The notes beneath the pieces were generated by a model. It searched no databases. It was not told where the DNA came from and saw only the letters and a list, made by a program, of their open reading frames with translations. Below are positions 8,279 through 16,631 of a stretch of 64,000 nt of DNA, piece by piece. The DNA is from Castellaniella denitrificans (lineage in GTDB: Bacteria > Pseudomonadota > Gammaproteobacteria > Burkholderiales > Burkholderiaceae_B), in the NCBI RefSeq assembly GCF_027214045.1, contig NZ_JAPWHE010000013.1:1-64000 (forward strand), written 5' to 3'. The position numbers and the translations under genes are program-made. The stretch's first letter is position 1. Each line of letters opens with the position of its first letter.

Positions 8279-8934
8279 CATCCCTCTATCACGGTGTGGG
8301 TGAATTCCATCAGGTAGTCCATCAGCGCGTCGGCGCCGGCGACGGCCTGATCGGGGTCGTTGGCGTGAATGCCTTCGGCCAGCATGAGGTGGCAGCGGGC
8401 GCCGCGTTCCAGGTCGCCCTCGTGCTGGTAGGCGTACCAGAAGCGCCGGCACTGGATGATCATCGGGATGATCGCCTGCACGGCATAGGGGTTGCGGCTG
8501 GCTTCGTGCGTGACGCGGTCCAGTGCCTGGTCGGCGCGCATGTAGCCCGCCAGGTCGCCCCGGCGCGCGGCTTCCGTCATGTCGTGCGCGCATTGCAGCA
8601 GGGCGGACCGCTGCCCCGCCGTGGCCCGACGGGCGGCCGATCCCGCGATCAAGCGTTCCAGCACCCGACGCGTCTCGATCAGGATCAGGTGTTCCGCGAT
8701 GCGGATTTCGCTGACACGCAGCCCGCGCCGGGGCTGCTGTTCGATCAGGCCGCTGGCGATCAGGCGCATCAGGGCTTCGCGGATGGGCGTGCGGCCCAGG
8801 CCGGTCATCTGGATCAGGTCGCTTTCCACGATGGGCTGGTTGGGTTCCAGCTGCAGCGTGGCGATCATCTGTTCGATGCGATCGTAGGCCGCCTCGGTGG
8901 CGCGGATTTTGACGGTGGGGGTTGCGGAAGTCAT
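8278..8934 (-). CDS. GntR family transcriptional regulator (FCD subfamily)
   Basis: A 218-residue FadR-type regulator. Residues 10-75 form the winged helix-turn-helix (AYDRIEQMI, then ESDLIQMTGLGRTPIREAL, the family's recognition-helix signature, then GLRVS). Residues 85-215 form an all-helical FCD ligand domain with Asp/His positions able to bind a metal and an organic acid. The start at 8934 gives the normal family length; the longer upstream frame overlaps the epimerase gene and looks non-coding. It is the last gene of the leftward arm, 11 bases after the epimerase gene, and probably represses both arms until a pathway intermediate binds. Confidence 0.92.
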   Translation of the reverse strand: MTSATPTVKIRATEAAYDRIEQMIATLQLEPNQPIVESDLIQMTGLGRTPIREALMRLIASGLIEQQPRRGLRVSEIRIAEHLILIETRRVLERLIAGSAARRATAGQRSALLQCAHDMTEAARRGDLAGYMRADQALDRVTHEASRNPYAVQAIIPMIIQCRRFWYAYQHEGDLERGARCHLMLAEGIHANDPDQAVAGADALMDYLMEFTHTVIEG

Positions 8935-8945
8935 GGCGCGGAAAT

Positions 8946-9887
8946 TCAGGGGCGGGACTCGATGCCCCATCGGAAGGGGTCGTCGTCCTGCAGGATCAGG
9001 GTGGTTTCGCCGCTGATGTGGGCGCGCCCGCGCAGGGTCGGAATGACCTCGCCATGCTCGCCCGGCTCGTAGCTGGCCTGGAACTGGCTGCCAATGATAC
9101 TGGACTGGCGCCAGATCTGTCCCGGAGCGAGCTTGCCGTCGGCGGCCAGGCAGGCCAGCTTGGCGCTGGTGCCGGTACCGCAGGGCGAACGGTCGTAGGC
9201 TTTGCCGGGGCACAGTACGAAGTTGCGGCTGTCGGCGTCCTCATCGGCGCCGAACAGTTCGATGTGATCGATGCGCGCGTCGCCGCGGCCCCGGATGCCC
9301 TGGGCTTCCAGGGCCTGGCAGATGGCCCAGGTGTATTCCGTCAGTGCGGCCCTGTCCGCCCCGGGAACGACCCGGTCGGGCGCGTCTACCAGGAAGAACC
9401 AGTTGCCACCCCAGGCGATGTCGCCGTGCACGACACCATGGCCGGGGACGTCCACGGCGACCGCCTTGCGGTGGCGATAGGCGGGCACGTTGCGCACACT
9501 GACCGAACCGTCTTCGTGCAATGTGGCGGTGACGGTGCCCACCGGGGTTTCGATGCGGTGTTCGCCCGGTTCGATGCGGCCCAGCCAGGCCAGCGAGGCC
9601 AGCAGGCCGATGGTGCCATGGCCGCACATGCCCAGGTAACCGGTGTTGTTGAAGAAGATGACGCCGGCTGTGGCGGCCGGGTCCACGGGGGCGCACAGCA
9701 AGGCGCCGACCAGCACATCGTTGCCGCGCGGTTCCAGGATGACGGTCTTGCGCCACTCATCGTGCCGTTCGGCCAGCCGTTGCCGGCGCTCGGCCATGGA
9801 GCCCGCGCCCAGGTCGGGAAACCCGTCGAGCACCAGCCGGGTCGGCTCTCCGCCCGTGTGGGAATCCAGGATGGCGATGCGATGCAT
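8946..9887 (-). CDS. lhpA: 4-hydroxyproline 2-epimerase (proline racemase family)
   Basis: A 313-residue cofactor-independent epimerase that interconverts trans-4-hydroxy-L-proline and cis-4-hydroxy-D-proline. Both acid/base cysteines are present: Cys88 in [14 protein letters not shown] and Cys236 in [13 protein letters not shown] Cys/Cys pair fits epimerases and racemases and argues against the trans-3-hydroxyproline dehydratase branch of the family. It follows the FAD oxidoreductase gene by nine bases and precedes the GntR gene, so the first two pathway steps and their regulator are co-transcribed. Confidence 0.95.
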   Translation of the reverse strand: MHRIAILDSHTGGEPTRLVLDGFPDLGAGSMAERRQRLAERHDEWRKTVILEPRGNDVLVGALLCAPVDPAATAGVIFFNNTGYLGMCGHGTIGLLASLAWLGRIEPGEHRIETPVGTVTATLHEDGSVSVRNVPAYRHRKAVAVDVPGHGVVHGDIAWGGNWFFLVDAPDRVVPGADRAALTEYTWAICQALEAQGIRGRGDARIDHIELFGADEDADSRNFVLCPGKAYDRSPCGTGTSAKLACLAADGKLAPGQIWRQSSIIGSQFQASYEPGEHGEVIPTLRGRAHISGETTLILQDDDPFRWGIESRP

Positions 9888-9896
9888 GATGTGTCC

Positions 9897-11147
9897 TCAG
9901 AAGAAACGTTCCGGCCGGTAGGGCGCGAGATCGATGGCGGGTGTCTGGCCGCCGACCAGGTCCCGGATCAGGCGGGCGGTGGCGGCCGACTGGGTCAGGC
10001 CCAGGTGGCCGTGGCCGAAGGCGTAGAAGATGTCCGGGTGGCGACGGGCGCGGCCAATGACCGGCAGCGAATCGGGCAGGCTGGGCCGGAAGCCCATCCA
10101 CTGTTCGCCTCCCTCGGTGCGCAGCGCAGGCAGGAAGGCCTTGGCCTTGTCCAGCATGGCCTGGGCCCGGCGGTAGTCGGGCGGGCGTTTCAGGCCGGCG
10201 AGTTCGACGGCGCCGCCCACGCGGATGCCGCAGGTGAGGGGCGAGATCACGAAGCCGTGATCGGAGAATGTGATCTGGCGGCGCAGATCCAGGGCGTCCG
10301 GTGGCAGCGTCGTGTTGTAACCGCGCTCGGTTTCCAGGGGGATGGGATCCCCGAGTGGGCCACTCAACTGGTGCGACCAGGCGCCGGCGGCGATCACGAT
10401 CCGGCGCGCCCGCAGCGCGGTGCCATCGTCCAGCATCAGGCGCCCGCCGTCCGCGGCGGGTTCGACGGTGCGGACTTCGCGGCGGAGCAGCCGGGCGCCG
10501 AGCGCCTGCGCCCGCAGACCGATGTCCACGGCCAGGGCCTGGGGATCGTCGACGTTGCGCCAGCTGGGCACCAGCATGCCATGGGTGAAACGGGACGAAA
10601 GGCCGGGCTGGAGGTCGGCCAGTTCGGCACCTTGGACGGGCTGGCTTTCGATGCCGTAGGCCAACCGCTGACGGGCGGTTTCCCGGGCAGCGGCGAAGCG
10701 CTCGGCGCCCTCGTAGACTTCCAGCACGCCTTCTGTGTGCAAGTGGCGGTCCAGCCCCGTGCGGTCCAGCATGGCCAGCATTTCCTCCTGGGCCAGTCCG
10801 ATCAGGGCGACTTGCGCCTGGATGTTGGCCTGATAATTCGAGGGCCAGCTGGCCCGCCAGAGCCGCAGCAGCCAGGGGGCGATGCGGGGCAGGTAGGCGG
10901 GAGGCAGGCTGAGTGGGCCCAGCGGGTCGAACAGCCAGCGCGCCGCCTTGCGGAGGATGCGCGGCGAGGCCAGCGGCAGGATTTCGGCGAAGGCCAGGGC
11001 GCCCGCGTTGCCCCGGCTGGCGCCGCTGGCCGGGTCGTTGCGCTCGATGATGACGACGTCGTGCCCGGCTTCGCGCAGGTACAGGGCGCAGCTCAGGCCG
11101 ATGATGCCGCCGCCCACGATGGCGACGTCACAGGAGGAAGCGTTCAT
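9897..11147 (-). CDS. FAD-dependent D-amino acid oxidoreductase, probable cis-4-hydroxy-D-proline dehydrogenase/oxidase
   Basis: A DAO/DadA-type flavoprotein of 416 residues. The Rossmann motif GGGIIG is at residues 12-17, followed by an acidic strand end (VVIIERND) that binds the FAD ribose. A second nucleotide-contact region reads RRIVIAAGAWS, and the C-terminal FAD region includes FYAFGHGHLGLTQSA. Next to the epimerase it should oxidise cis-4-hydroxy-D-proline to the pyrroline. This is a single-polypeptide form, unlike the multi-subunit dehydrogenases described in some pseudomonads. It is the first gene of the leftward arm and has the shared operator upstream. Confidence 0.9.
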   Translation of the reverse strand: MNASSCDVAIVGGGIIGLSCALYLREAGHDVVIIERNDPASGASRGNAGALAFAEILPLASPRILRKAARWLFDPLGPLSLPPAYLPRIAPWLLRLWRASWPSNYQANIQAQVALIGLAQEEMLAMLDRTGLDRHLHTEGVLEVYEGAERFAAARETARQRLAYGIESQPVQGAELADLQPGLSSRFTHGMLVPSWRNVDDPQALAVDIGLRAQALGARLLRREVRTVEPAADGGRLMLDDGTALRARRIVIAAGAWSHQLSGPLGDPIPLETERGYNTTLPPDALDLRRQITFSDHGFVISPLTCGIRVGGAVELAGLKRPPDYRRAQAMLDKAKAFLPALRTEGGEQWMGFRPSLPDSLPVIGRARRHPDIFYAFGHGHLGLTQSAATARLIRDLVGGQTPAIDLAPYRPERFF

Positions 11148-11205
11148 GGATGGATGCCGTTCAGGATCGCGGATGGATCCGATACGGGGATGATTTCACA
11201 GGCGC

Positions 11206-11232
11206 GGTAAATATTCAATCAATATATTTACC
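11206..11232. promoter_or_regulatory. Palindromic operator upstream of the leftward hydroxyproline arm
   Basis: GGTAAATAT (11206-11214) and its exact inverted copy ATATTTACC (11224-11232) are separated by nine AT-rich bases. The site lies 59-85 bases before the flavoprotein start. Its half-sites recur at 2785-2810 before the TRAP genes, which makes it a strong candidate for binding by the module's GntR protein. Confidence 0.65.
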
Positions 11233-11257
11233 GAGCGGGCTTCCCCGGCCCCTTGTC

Positions 11258-11995
11258 TTATTCGATGCCCCAGCGGCGGGCGAGGACGGCGCGTTCGAGG
11301 GCGCCGATATATTGCTGGATGGTGATCTGGCGGTTGTCCGGCAGGTTGAAATAGCGGCAGGCGAGCTGGTGCTGGGGCTTGCCGTTGTCCTGGGTCAGGT
11401 GGGTGGAGCGCAGCACGCGCAGCGCGACATCCAGTTCGCCGGCGTCGGGCAGTTCCAGCGTGCATTCCTCGAAGATCGTGCCCACGGCGGCGTCGGTGAG
11501 CAGGTCGTCGTGGTCCACCAGTTGCAGACCGCCCGCGCTGATGTCGGCGATGCGGAAACGGGCCTTGCCCGAGGGCAGGGATTCGTGCTCGATCAGGCAA
11601 TGGGCGGGGTTGCTGGCCGGGATGTCGACGCGGAAGAACTCGCGCCGCTGGATGCGCCGCAATTGGGTGGGCCAGGCCATCGAAAGCGCCGGCTTGCCCT
11701 CGTGCATCGCGGGGCGCAGCGGCCCCGAGAATTCGATCATCACGCGGTCCAGCGTGCCTTGGAGACGGACGGCGGTGGCGCGCAGCAACTGGTTGTTGAT
11801 CTGGTCCTCGGAGGCGTTGTCGAGCAGCAGCGTGCCGGCCTTCGCATCGACCTCGAGCAGCGTGGAAATGATCGAGACGGCCTTGCCGGGGATGTCCAGA
11901 CGCACCAGGACCCGCTGGCTGAGCAGGCCTTGCAGGATGGAGCTGATTTCGAGCGATTGCGATACCAGACAGGGATCGTCTTCCTGGAAGGCCAT
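11258..11995 (-). CDS. ycgR: PilZ domain protein, YcgR-like flagellar brake
   Basis: A 245-residue cyclic-di-GMP receptor. The N-terminal half (to about residue 110) fits the YcgR regulator domain. The C-terminal half is a PilZ domain with the two ligand motifs RRxxxR (RREFFR, ending at residue 122) and DISAGG (151-156). Such proteins slow flagellar rotation when c-di-GMP is high. The start is uncertain: the ATG at 11995 gives a family-like N-terminus but has no clear ribosome-binding site, and the frame stays open to 12100. No flagellar genes are in view, though a chemoreceptor lies 10 kb away. Confidence 0.85.
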   Translation of the reverse strand: MAFQEDDPCLVSQSLEISSILQGLLSQRVLVRLDIPGKAVSIISTLLEVDAKAGTLLLDNASEDQINNQLLRATAVRLQGTLDRVMIEFSGPLRPAMHEGKPALSMAWPTQLRRIQRREFFRVDIPASNPAHCLIEHESLPSGKARFRIADISAGGLQLVDHDDLLTDAAVGTIFEECTLELPDAGELDVALRVLRSTHLTQDNGKPQHQLACRYFNLPDNRQITIQQYIGALERAVLARRWGIE

Positions 11996-12086
11996 GGTCT
12001 TGGGCTGCGTGCCGAGATGCGACGCGTGAGTGCGACAAGGACGGATTTTAAACGATCCCGCCCGGAAACCGGTGTTTTCGGACTGG

Positions 12087-12114
12087 GGGAAAGCCCGCAT
12101 ATGCGGGCTTTCCC
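12087..12114 (-). terminator. Terminator-like perfect palindrome after pntB
   Basis: GGGAAAGCCCGCAT is followed immediately by its exact reverse complement, giving 14-base arms without a spacer. It lies 20 bases past the pntB stop. The arm ends in CTTTCCC rather than a long T-tract, so it is a moderate-strength terminator candidate for the transhydrogenase operon. Confidence 0.65.
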
Positions 12115-12133
12115 GGGCATGGCGGGCGGGGGC

Positions 12134-13573
12134 CTATTCCAGGGCTTTGACCATGTCCTCCAGGACCTTCTTGGCGTCGCCGAACACCATCATGGTCTTG
12201 TCCATGTAGAACAGCTCGTTGTCCAGTCCGGCGTAGCCCGCCGCCATCGAGCGCTTGTTGACGATCACGGTGCGAGCCTTGTAGGCCTCGAGGATCGGCA
12301 TCCCGGCGATGGGCGAGTTCGGGTCGTTCTTGGCCGCCGGATTGACCACGTCGTTGGCGCCCAGCACCAGCACCACGTCGGTCTGGCCGAATTCGCCGTT
12401 GATGTCCTCCATTTCGAACACTTGGTCGTAGGGGACCTCGGCTTCGGCCAGCAGCACGTTCATGTGCCCCGGCATGCGACCGGCCACCGGGTGGATGGCG
12501 TATTTCACCGTCACGCCCTGCGCGGCCAGTTTCTCGGCCAGTTCCTTCAGCGCGTGCTGGGCGCGCGCCACGGCCAGGCCGTAGCCCGGGACGATGGTGA
12601 CGGTCTCGGCGTTGCTCATGAGGAAGGCGGCGTCGTCCGGGCTGCCGGACCTGACGCTGCGCTGCGCGCCGTCGCCCGCCGCGCCCGCCGCGGACGGCTC
12701 GGCCCCGAAGCCGCCCAGGATCACGTTGAAGAACGACCGGTTCATCGCCTTGCACATGATGTAGGACAGGATCGCGCCGGAAGAGCCCACCAGCGAGCCC
12801 GCGATGATCAGCATCGGATTGTTCAGCGAGAAGCCGATTCCCGCCGCCGCCCAGCCCGAGTAGCTGTTCAGCATGGAAATCACTACTGGCATGTCGGCGC
12901 CGCCGATCGGGATGATGATCAGCACGCCCAGCAGGAAGGCGATGGACGTCATGGCGATGAAGGGCAGCCAGGACTGCGTCGCCATGAACCAGAAGCCGCA
13001 GGCCAGCATCAGCACCGCCAGAAGCAGATTCAACAGGTGCTGGCCCGGGAAGACCACCGGCGCGCCCTGGAACAGGCGGAACTTGTATTTGCCCGAGAGC
13101 TTGCCGAAGGCGATCACCGAACCGGAGAACGTAATGGCGCCCACGAACGTGCCGATGAACAGTTCCAGCCTGTTGCCCACCGGGATCGGCGCGCCGGGCA
13201 TCGCGATGCCGAAGGCGTGCGGCTCGGCGACGACGGCGATGGCGATGGCGACGGCCGCCAGGCCGATCATACTGTGCATGAAGGCGATCAGCTCCGGCAT
13301 CTTGGTCATCTGGACTTTGCGCGCCAGCAGGGTGCCGATACCGCCGCCGACCACCAGGCCGGCGAGCACACGCCCCAGCCCCGCGACGGTCGCGCCTTCG
13401 CGCGCCAGGCCGACGATGAGCGCCGCCGTGGTCAGGATGGCGATCGCCATGCCGATCATGCCGAAGGCATTGCCCCGGCGCGAAGTGGTGGGATGGGACA
13501 GGCCCTTGAGCGCCTGGATGAAGCAGACCGAAGCGACCAGGTAGAGCAGGATGGCGAGGTTGGCCGAGATCAT
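12134..13573 (-). CDS. pntB: NAD(P) transhydrogenase subunit beta
   Basis: A 479-residue inner-membrane subunit of the proton-translocating transhydrogenase. The N-terminal two thirds contain about nine membrane helices (domain II). The C-terminal domain III, from about residue 300, binds NADP(H) with VPGYGLAVARAQ and later ILEAYKARTVIVNKRSMAAGYAG. It starts inside the stop codon of pntAB (four-base ATGA overlap), so the three subunits are translationally coupled. The complex uses the proton gradient to reduce NADP with NADH. Confidence 0.96.
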   Translation of the reverse strand: MISANLAILLYLVASVCFIQALKGLSHPTTSRRGNAFGMIGMAIAILTTAALIVGLAREGATVAGLGRVLAGLVVGGGIGTLLARKVQMTKMPELIAFMHSMIGLAAVAIAIAVVAEPHAFGIAMPGAPIPVGNRLELFIGTFVGAITFSGSVIAFGKLSGKYKFRLFQGAPVVFPGQHLLNLLLAVLMLACGFWFMATQSWLPFIAMTSIAFLLGVLIIIPIGGADMPVVISMLNSYSGWAAAGIGFSLNNPMLIIAGSLVGSSGAILSYIMCKAMNRSFFNVILGGFGAEPSAAGAAGDGAQRSVRSGSPDDAAFLMSNAETVTIVPGYGLAVARAQHALKELAEKLAAQGVTVKYAIHPVAGRMPGHMNVLLAEAEVPYDQVFEMEDINGEFGQTDVVLVLGANDVVNPAAKNDPNSPIAGMPILEAYKARTVIVNKRSMAAGYAGLDNELFYMDKTMMVFGDAKKVLEDMVKALE

Positions 13574-13878
13574 GCCTGGCCTCCCTTGCGTTCCTTTTTC
13601 TTGAACATTTCCAGCATGCGCTGGGTGACCAGGAAGCCGCCGAAGACGTTCACCGCCGCCAGAGCCACGGCGAACACGCCCATGGACTGCGCCAGGCCGC
13701 CGTCGGTCAGGCCGGTCGCCAGCATGGCGCCGACGATGACGATGGCCGAGATGGCGTTGGTCACGGCCATCAGCGGGGTGTGCAGGGCCGGGGTTACGTT
13801 CCAGACCACGTGGAAGCCCACGTAGACGGCGAGCACGAAGATGATGATGTTGATCAGGGTGGGGTTGACGGCTTCCAT
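13570..13878 (-). CDS. pntAB: NAD(P) transhydrogenase subunit alpha, membrane part (alpha-2)
   Basis: A 102-residue membrane subunit corresponding to the C-terminal part of the fused E. coli PntA. It has about three helices and the conserved stretch VWNVTPALHTPLMAVTNAIS. The start at 13878 shares a base with the stop of pntAA (TGATG), and its stop overlaps the start of pntB. This split of PntA into two genes matches the three-gene arrangement found in many alpha- and betaproteobacteria. Confidence 0.95.
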   Translation of the reverse strand: MEAVNPTLINIIIFVLAVYVGFHVVWNVTPALHTPLMAVTNAISAIVIVGAMLATGLTDGGLAQSMGVFAVALAAVNVFGGFLVTQRMLEMFKKKERKGGQA

Positions 13879-14996
13879 CAGGCGCTCCTCAGGACCTGGC
13901 CGTCCTTGCAGACCAGGCAGGCGTTGACGATGTCGTCGTCGGCCGGCGGGGCGTAGCGGCCCTCGGCGTCGATGACGAGTTTCAGGAAATCGAGCACGTT
14001 GCGCGCATAGAGCGCGGAAGCGTCGGTCGCCAGCAGCGCGGGCAGGTTGGTCAGCCCCACCAGGGTGACGCCGTCGCGCTCGATGACTTCGCCCGGCACC
14101 GACAGCGGGCAGTTGCCGCCGCGCTCCACGGCCAGGTCGACGATGACCGAGCCGGGCCTCATGGCGGCGACCGTGTCCGGCTGGATCAGAGTGGGCGCGG
14201 GACGGCCGGGGATCAGGGCCGTGGTGATGACGATGTCGGCCTGTCTGCAGCGTTCGGCCACCAGGGCGGCCTGGCGCGCCATCCACGTGGCCGGCATGGG
14301 CCGGGCATAGCCGCCCACGCCTTCGGCGATCTCGCGCTCTTCGTCGGTCTCGTAGGGCACGTCGATGAACTTGCCGCCCAGTGATTCGACCTGCTCGCGC
14401 GCGGCGGGCCGCACGTCGGAGGCCTCGACCACGGCGCCCAGGCGGCGCGCGGTGGCGATGGCCTGGAGGCCGGCCACGCCGGCGCCCAGGATGACCACGC
14501 GGGCCGCCTTCAGGGTGCCGGCCGCGGTCATCATCATCGGAAACATGCGGCCGTAATACTGGGTGGCCAGCAACACGGCCTTGTAGCCGGCCAGATTGGC
14601 CTGGGACGACAGCACATCCAGGCTCTGGGCGCGGGTCGTGCGTGGCGCGGCCTCCAGGGCGAAGGCCGTCAGGCCGGCGCCGGCCAGGGCCGCGAGGCCG
14701 TCGGAATCGAAGGGATCCAGCATGCCAAGCAGCACGGCGCCCGGTTTCATGCGGGCCAGTTCGGCCGCATCCGGCCGACGGACTTTCAGGACCAGCTCGC
14801 TGTCCAGGGCGGCCTGGGCATCGGTCAGTTCGGCGCCCGCCCGCTCGTAGTCGGCGTCGGGGTATCGGGCGGCCGTGCCGGCGCCTCGTTCGACTCTCAC
14901 CCGATGGCCCGCCTGGACCAGCTTCTTGACGGTTTCGGGGGTGGCGGCGACCCGGGTCTCGCCCGGCAGGGTTTCGCGGGGGATGCCTACCTGCAT
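13878..14996 (-). CDS. pntAA: NAD(P) transhydrogenase subunit alpha, soluble part (alpha-1)
   Basis: A 372-residue cytosolic subunit binding NAD(H) (domain I), related to alanine dehydrogenase. The N-terminus MQVGIPRETLPGETRVAATPE is the family signature. The Rossmann motif GAGVAGLQAIATARRLGAVV is followed by EASDVRP. The start at 14996 matches the family; the frame remains open for thousands of bases upstream as an artefact of high GC. First gene of the pntAA-pntAB-pntB operon, 74 bases downstream of metY. Confidence 0.95.
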   Translation of the reverse strand: MQVGIPRETLPGETRVAATPETVKKLVQAGHRVRVERGAGTAARYPDADYERAGAELTDAQAALDSELVLKVRRPDAAELARMKPGAVLLGMLDPFDSDGLAALAGAGLTAFALEAAPRTTRAQSLDVLSSQANLAGYKAVLLATQYYGRMFPMMMTAAGTLKAARVVILGAGVAGLQAIATARRLGAVVEASDVRPAAREQVESLGGKFIDVPYETDEEREIAEGVGGYARPMPATWMARQAALVAERCRQADIVITTALIPGRPAPTLIQPDTVAAMRPGSVIVDLAVERGGNCPLSVPGEVIERDGVTLVGLTNLPALLATDASALYARNVLDFLKLVIDAEGRYAPPADDDIVNACLVCKDGQVLRSA

Positions 14997-15070
14997 GGCG
15001 GCCTCCCGGCGGGGATGCGTCGGTGTTGCTGCATGGAGTTTCCTTGATGTCTTGGGGGGGCGGGCCGGGG

Positions 15071-16351
15071 TCAGCGGCTGGCGTCCAGCGCCTGGCGCAG
15101 ATCGTCGAGGATGTCGTCGATGTGCTCGATGCCGATGGACAGGCGGATCATGTCTTCGCCGACACCGGCACGAGCGAGTTCTTCGGGGCTGAGCTGGCGG
15201 TGCGTGGTCGAGGCCGGATGGCAGGCCAGGGACTTCGCGTCGCCGATGTTCACCAGCCGCAGGATCAATTGCAGGGCATCGATGAATCGGGCGCCTGCGG
15301 CGAGACCGCCCTGGATGCCGAAGGACAGGATGCTGGCGGGCAACCCGCCCATGTATTTTTCCGCCAGGGCGTGTTCCGGATGGTCCGGCAAGCCGGCGTA
15401 GTTCACCCAGGCGACCTGGGGATGGTCCTTGAGGAAGCGGGCCACGGCCAGGGCGTTGGCGCAGTGGCGTTCCATGCGCAGGGCCAGGGTCTCGATGCCT
15501 TGCAGCACCAGGAAGGAATTGAAGGGCGAAATCGCGCCGCCGGTGTTGCGCAGGGGGACGACGCGGCAGCGGCCGATGAAGGCGGCCGGCCCGAAGGCTT
15601 CGGTGTAGACCACGCCGTGGTAGGACGGGTCCGGTTCGTTCAGCATGGGGAAACGGTCGCGGTGCTCGGCCCAGGGGAATTTGCCGCTGTCCACGATGGC
15701 CCCGGCGATGCTGGTACCGTGCCCGCCCATGTACTTGGTCAGCGCGTGCACCACGATGTCGGCCCCCCACTCGATGGGTCGGCACAGGGCGGGCGAGGCG
15801 ACCGTGTTGTCCACGATCAGCGGCACGCCGTGGCGGTGAGCGGCTTCGGCCAGCGCCTGGATGTCGATGATGTTGCCCGCCGGGTTGCCGACGGACTCGC
15901 AGAACACCGCGCGGGTGCGTTCGTCGATCAGGGCCTCCAGTGCGGCCACGTCGTCGTGGGGCGCGAAGCGGACTTCCAGGCCCTGGCGCGGGAAGGTGTG
16001 GGCGAACAGGTTGTAAGTGCCGCCGTAGAGTTTGCTGGTGGAGACGATGTTGTCGCCCGCCTGCGCCAGCGTCTGGATGGCGTAGGTGATGGCCGTCATC
16101 CCGGAGGCCACGGCCAGGGCGGCCACCCCGCCTTCCAGGGCGGCGACGCGCTCTTCCAGGACGGCGGTGGTCGGGTTCATGATGCGGGTGTAGATGTTGC
16201 CCGCGACCTTCAGGTCGAACAGGTCCGCGCCGTGCTGGGTGTCGTCGAACGCGTACGAGGTGGTCTGATAGATGGGCACGGCGACCGATTTGGTGGTGGG
16301 GTCGGGGGCGTAGCCCGCGTGAATGGCCAGGGTCTCGAAACGGCGGGTCAT
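15071..16351 (-). CDS. metY: O-acetylhomoserine aminocarboxypropyltransferase (sulfhydrylase)
   Basis: A PLP enzyme of 426 residues that makes homocysteine directly from O-acetylhomoserine and sulfide. The opening FETLAIHAGYAPDPTTKSVA and length are those of the MetY branch rather than the shorter MetB/MetC types. Phosphate-binding YTRIMNPT (54-61) and cofactor Lys206 in HALTKYMGGHGT are present. An AGGAGA site precedes the start. It runs toward the pnt genes on the same strand. Methionine or cysteine control is likely, but I see no riboswitch upstream. Confidence 0.93.
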   Translation of the reverse strand: MTRRFETLAIHAGYAPDPTTKSVAVPIYQTTSYAFDDTQHGADLFDLKVAGNIYTRIMNPTTAVLEERVAALEGGVAALAVASGMTAITYAIQTLAQAGDNIVSTSKLYGGTYNLFAHTFPRQGLEVRFAPHDDVAALEALIDERTRAVFCESVGNPAGNIIDIQALAEAAHRHGVPLIVDNTVASPALCRPIEWGADIVVHALTKYMGGHGTSIAGAIVDSGKFPWAEHRDRFPMLNEPDPSYHGVVYTEAFGPAAFIGRCRVVPLRNTGGAISPFNSFLVLQGIETLALRMERHCANALAVARFLKDHPQVAWVNYAGLPDHPEHALAEKYMGGLPASILSFGIQGGLAAGARFIDALQLILRLVNIGDAKSLACHPASTTHRQLSPEELARAGVGEDMIRLSIGIEHIDDILDDLRQALDASR

Positions 16352-16458
16352 GAAAAGTCTCCTGTGCGGCGTCTGTATGGGGCGGCTTGGCGCAATCGGT
16401 CATCGTACCGGCGGTTGCGGTCTCAATATAAGGTCTGCGCCAGATGGATGAATGCATT

Positions 16459-16483
16459 TCCATATCACTTTTAATAATATGGA
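16459..16483. promoter_or_regulatory. Inverted repeat in the divergent metY/asmA region
   Basis: TCCATAT (16459-16465) and ATATGGA (16477-16483) are spaced by 11 bases. The repeat is AT-rich and lies in the 280-base gap between divergent genes, about 108 bases before the metY start. The geometry fits a LysR-type operator such as MetR or CysB sites; the assignment is an inference. Several GAATGC/GCATT words flank it. Confidence 0.4.
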
Positions 16484-16631
16484 GCTCATCGCATTCTTCT
16501 ACGAAATGCAATGCGGTGCAATAGAATGCGGCCGGACGCTGCAAAAGGCCGTGCCGGGCGCGGGCATGGGTTAGCATTCCGGTTGTTGTCCGGCCGGTGG
16601 CGGACTGCCGATCGAGGGTGTGGGTTAAAAA

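Noticed and set aside
11196..12038. Alternative minus-strand frame overlapping the PilZ gene
   Set aside because: It is Arg/Pro/His-rich without domain features, while the chosen frame carries both PilZ ligand motifs.
16352..16631. Possible SAM or SAH riboswitch before metY
   Set aside because: No multi-helix pattern or conserved core sequence was recognisable; only a simple inverted repeat was found.
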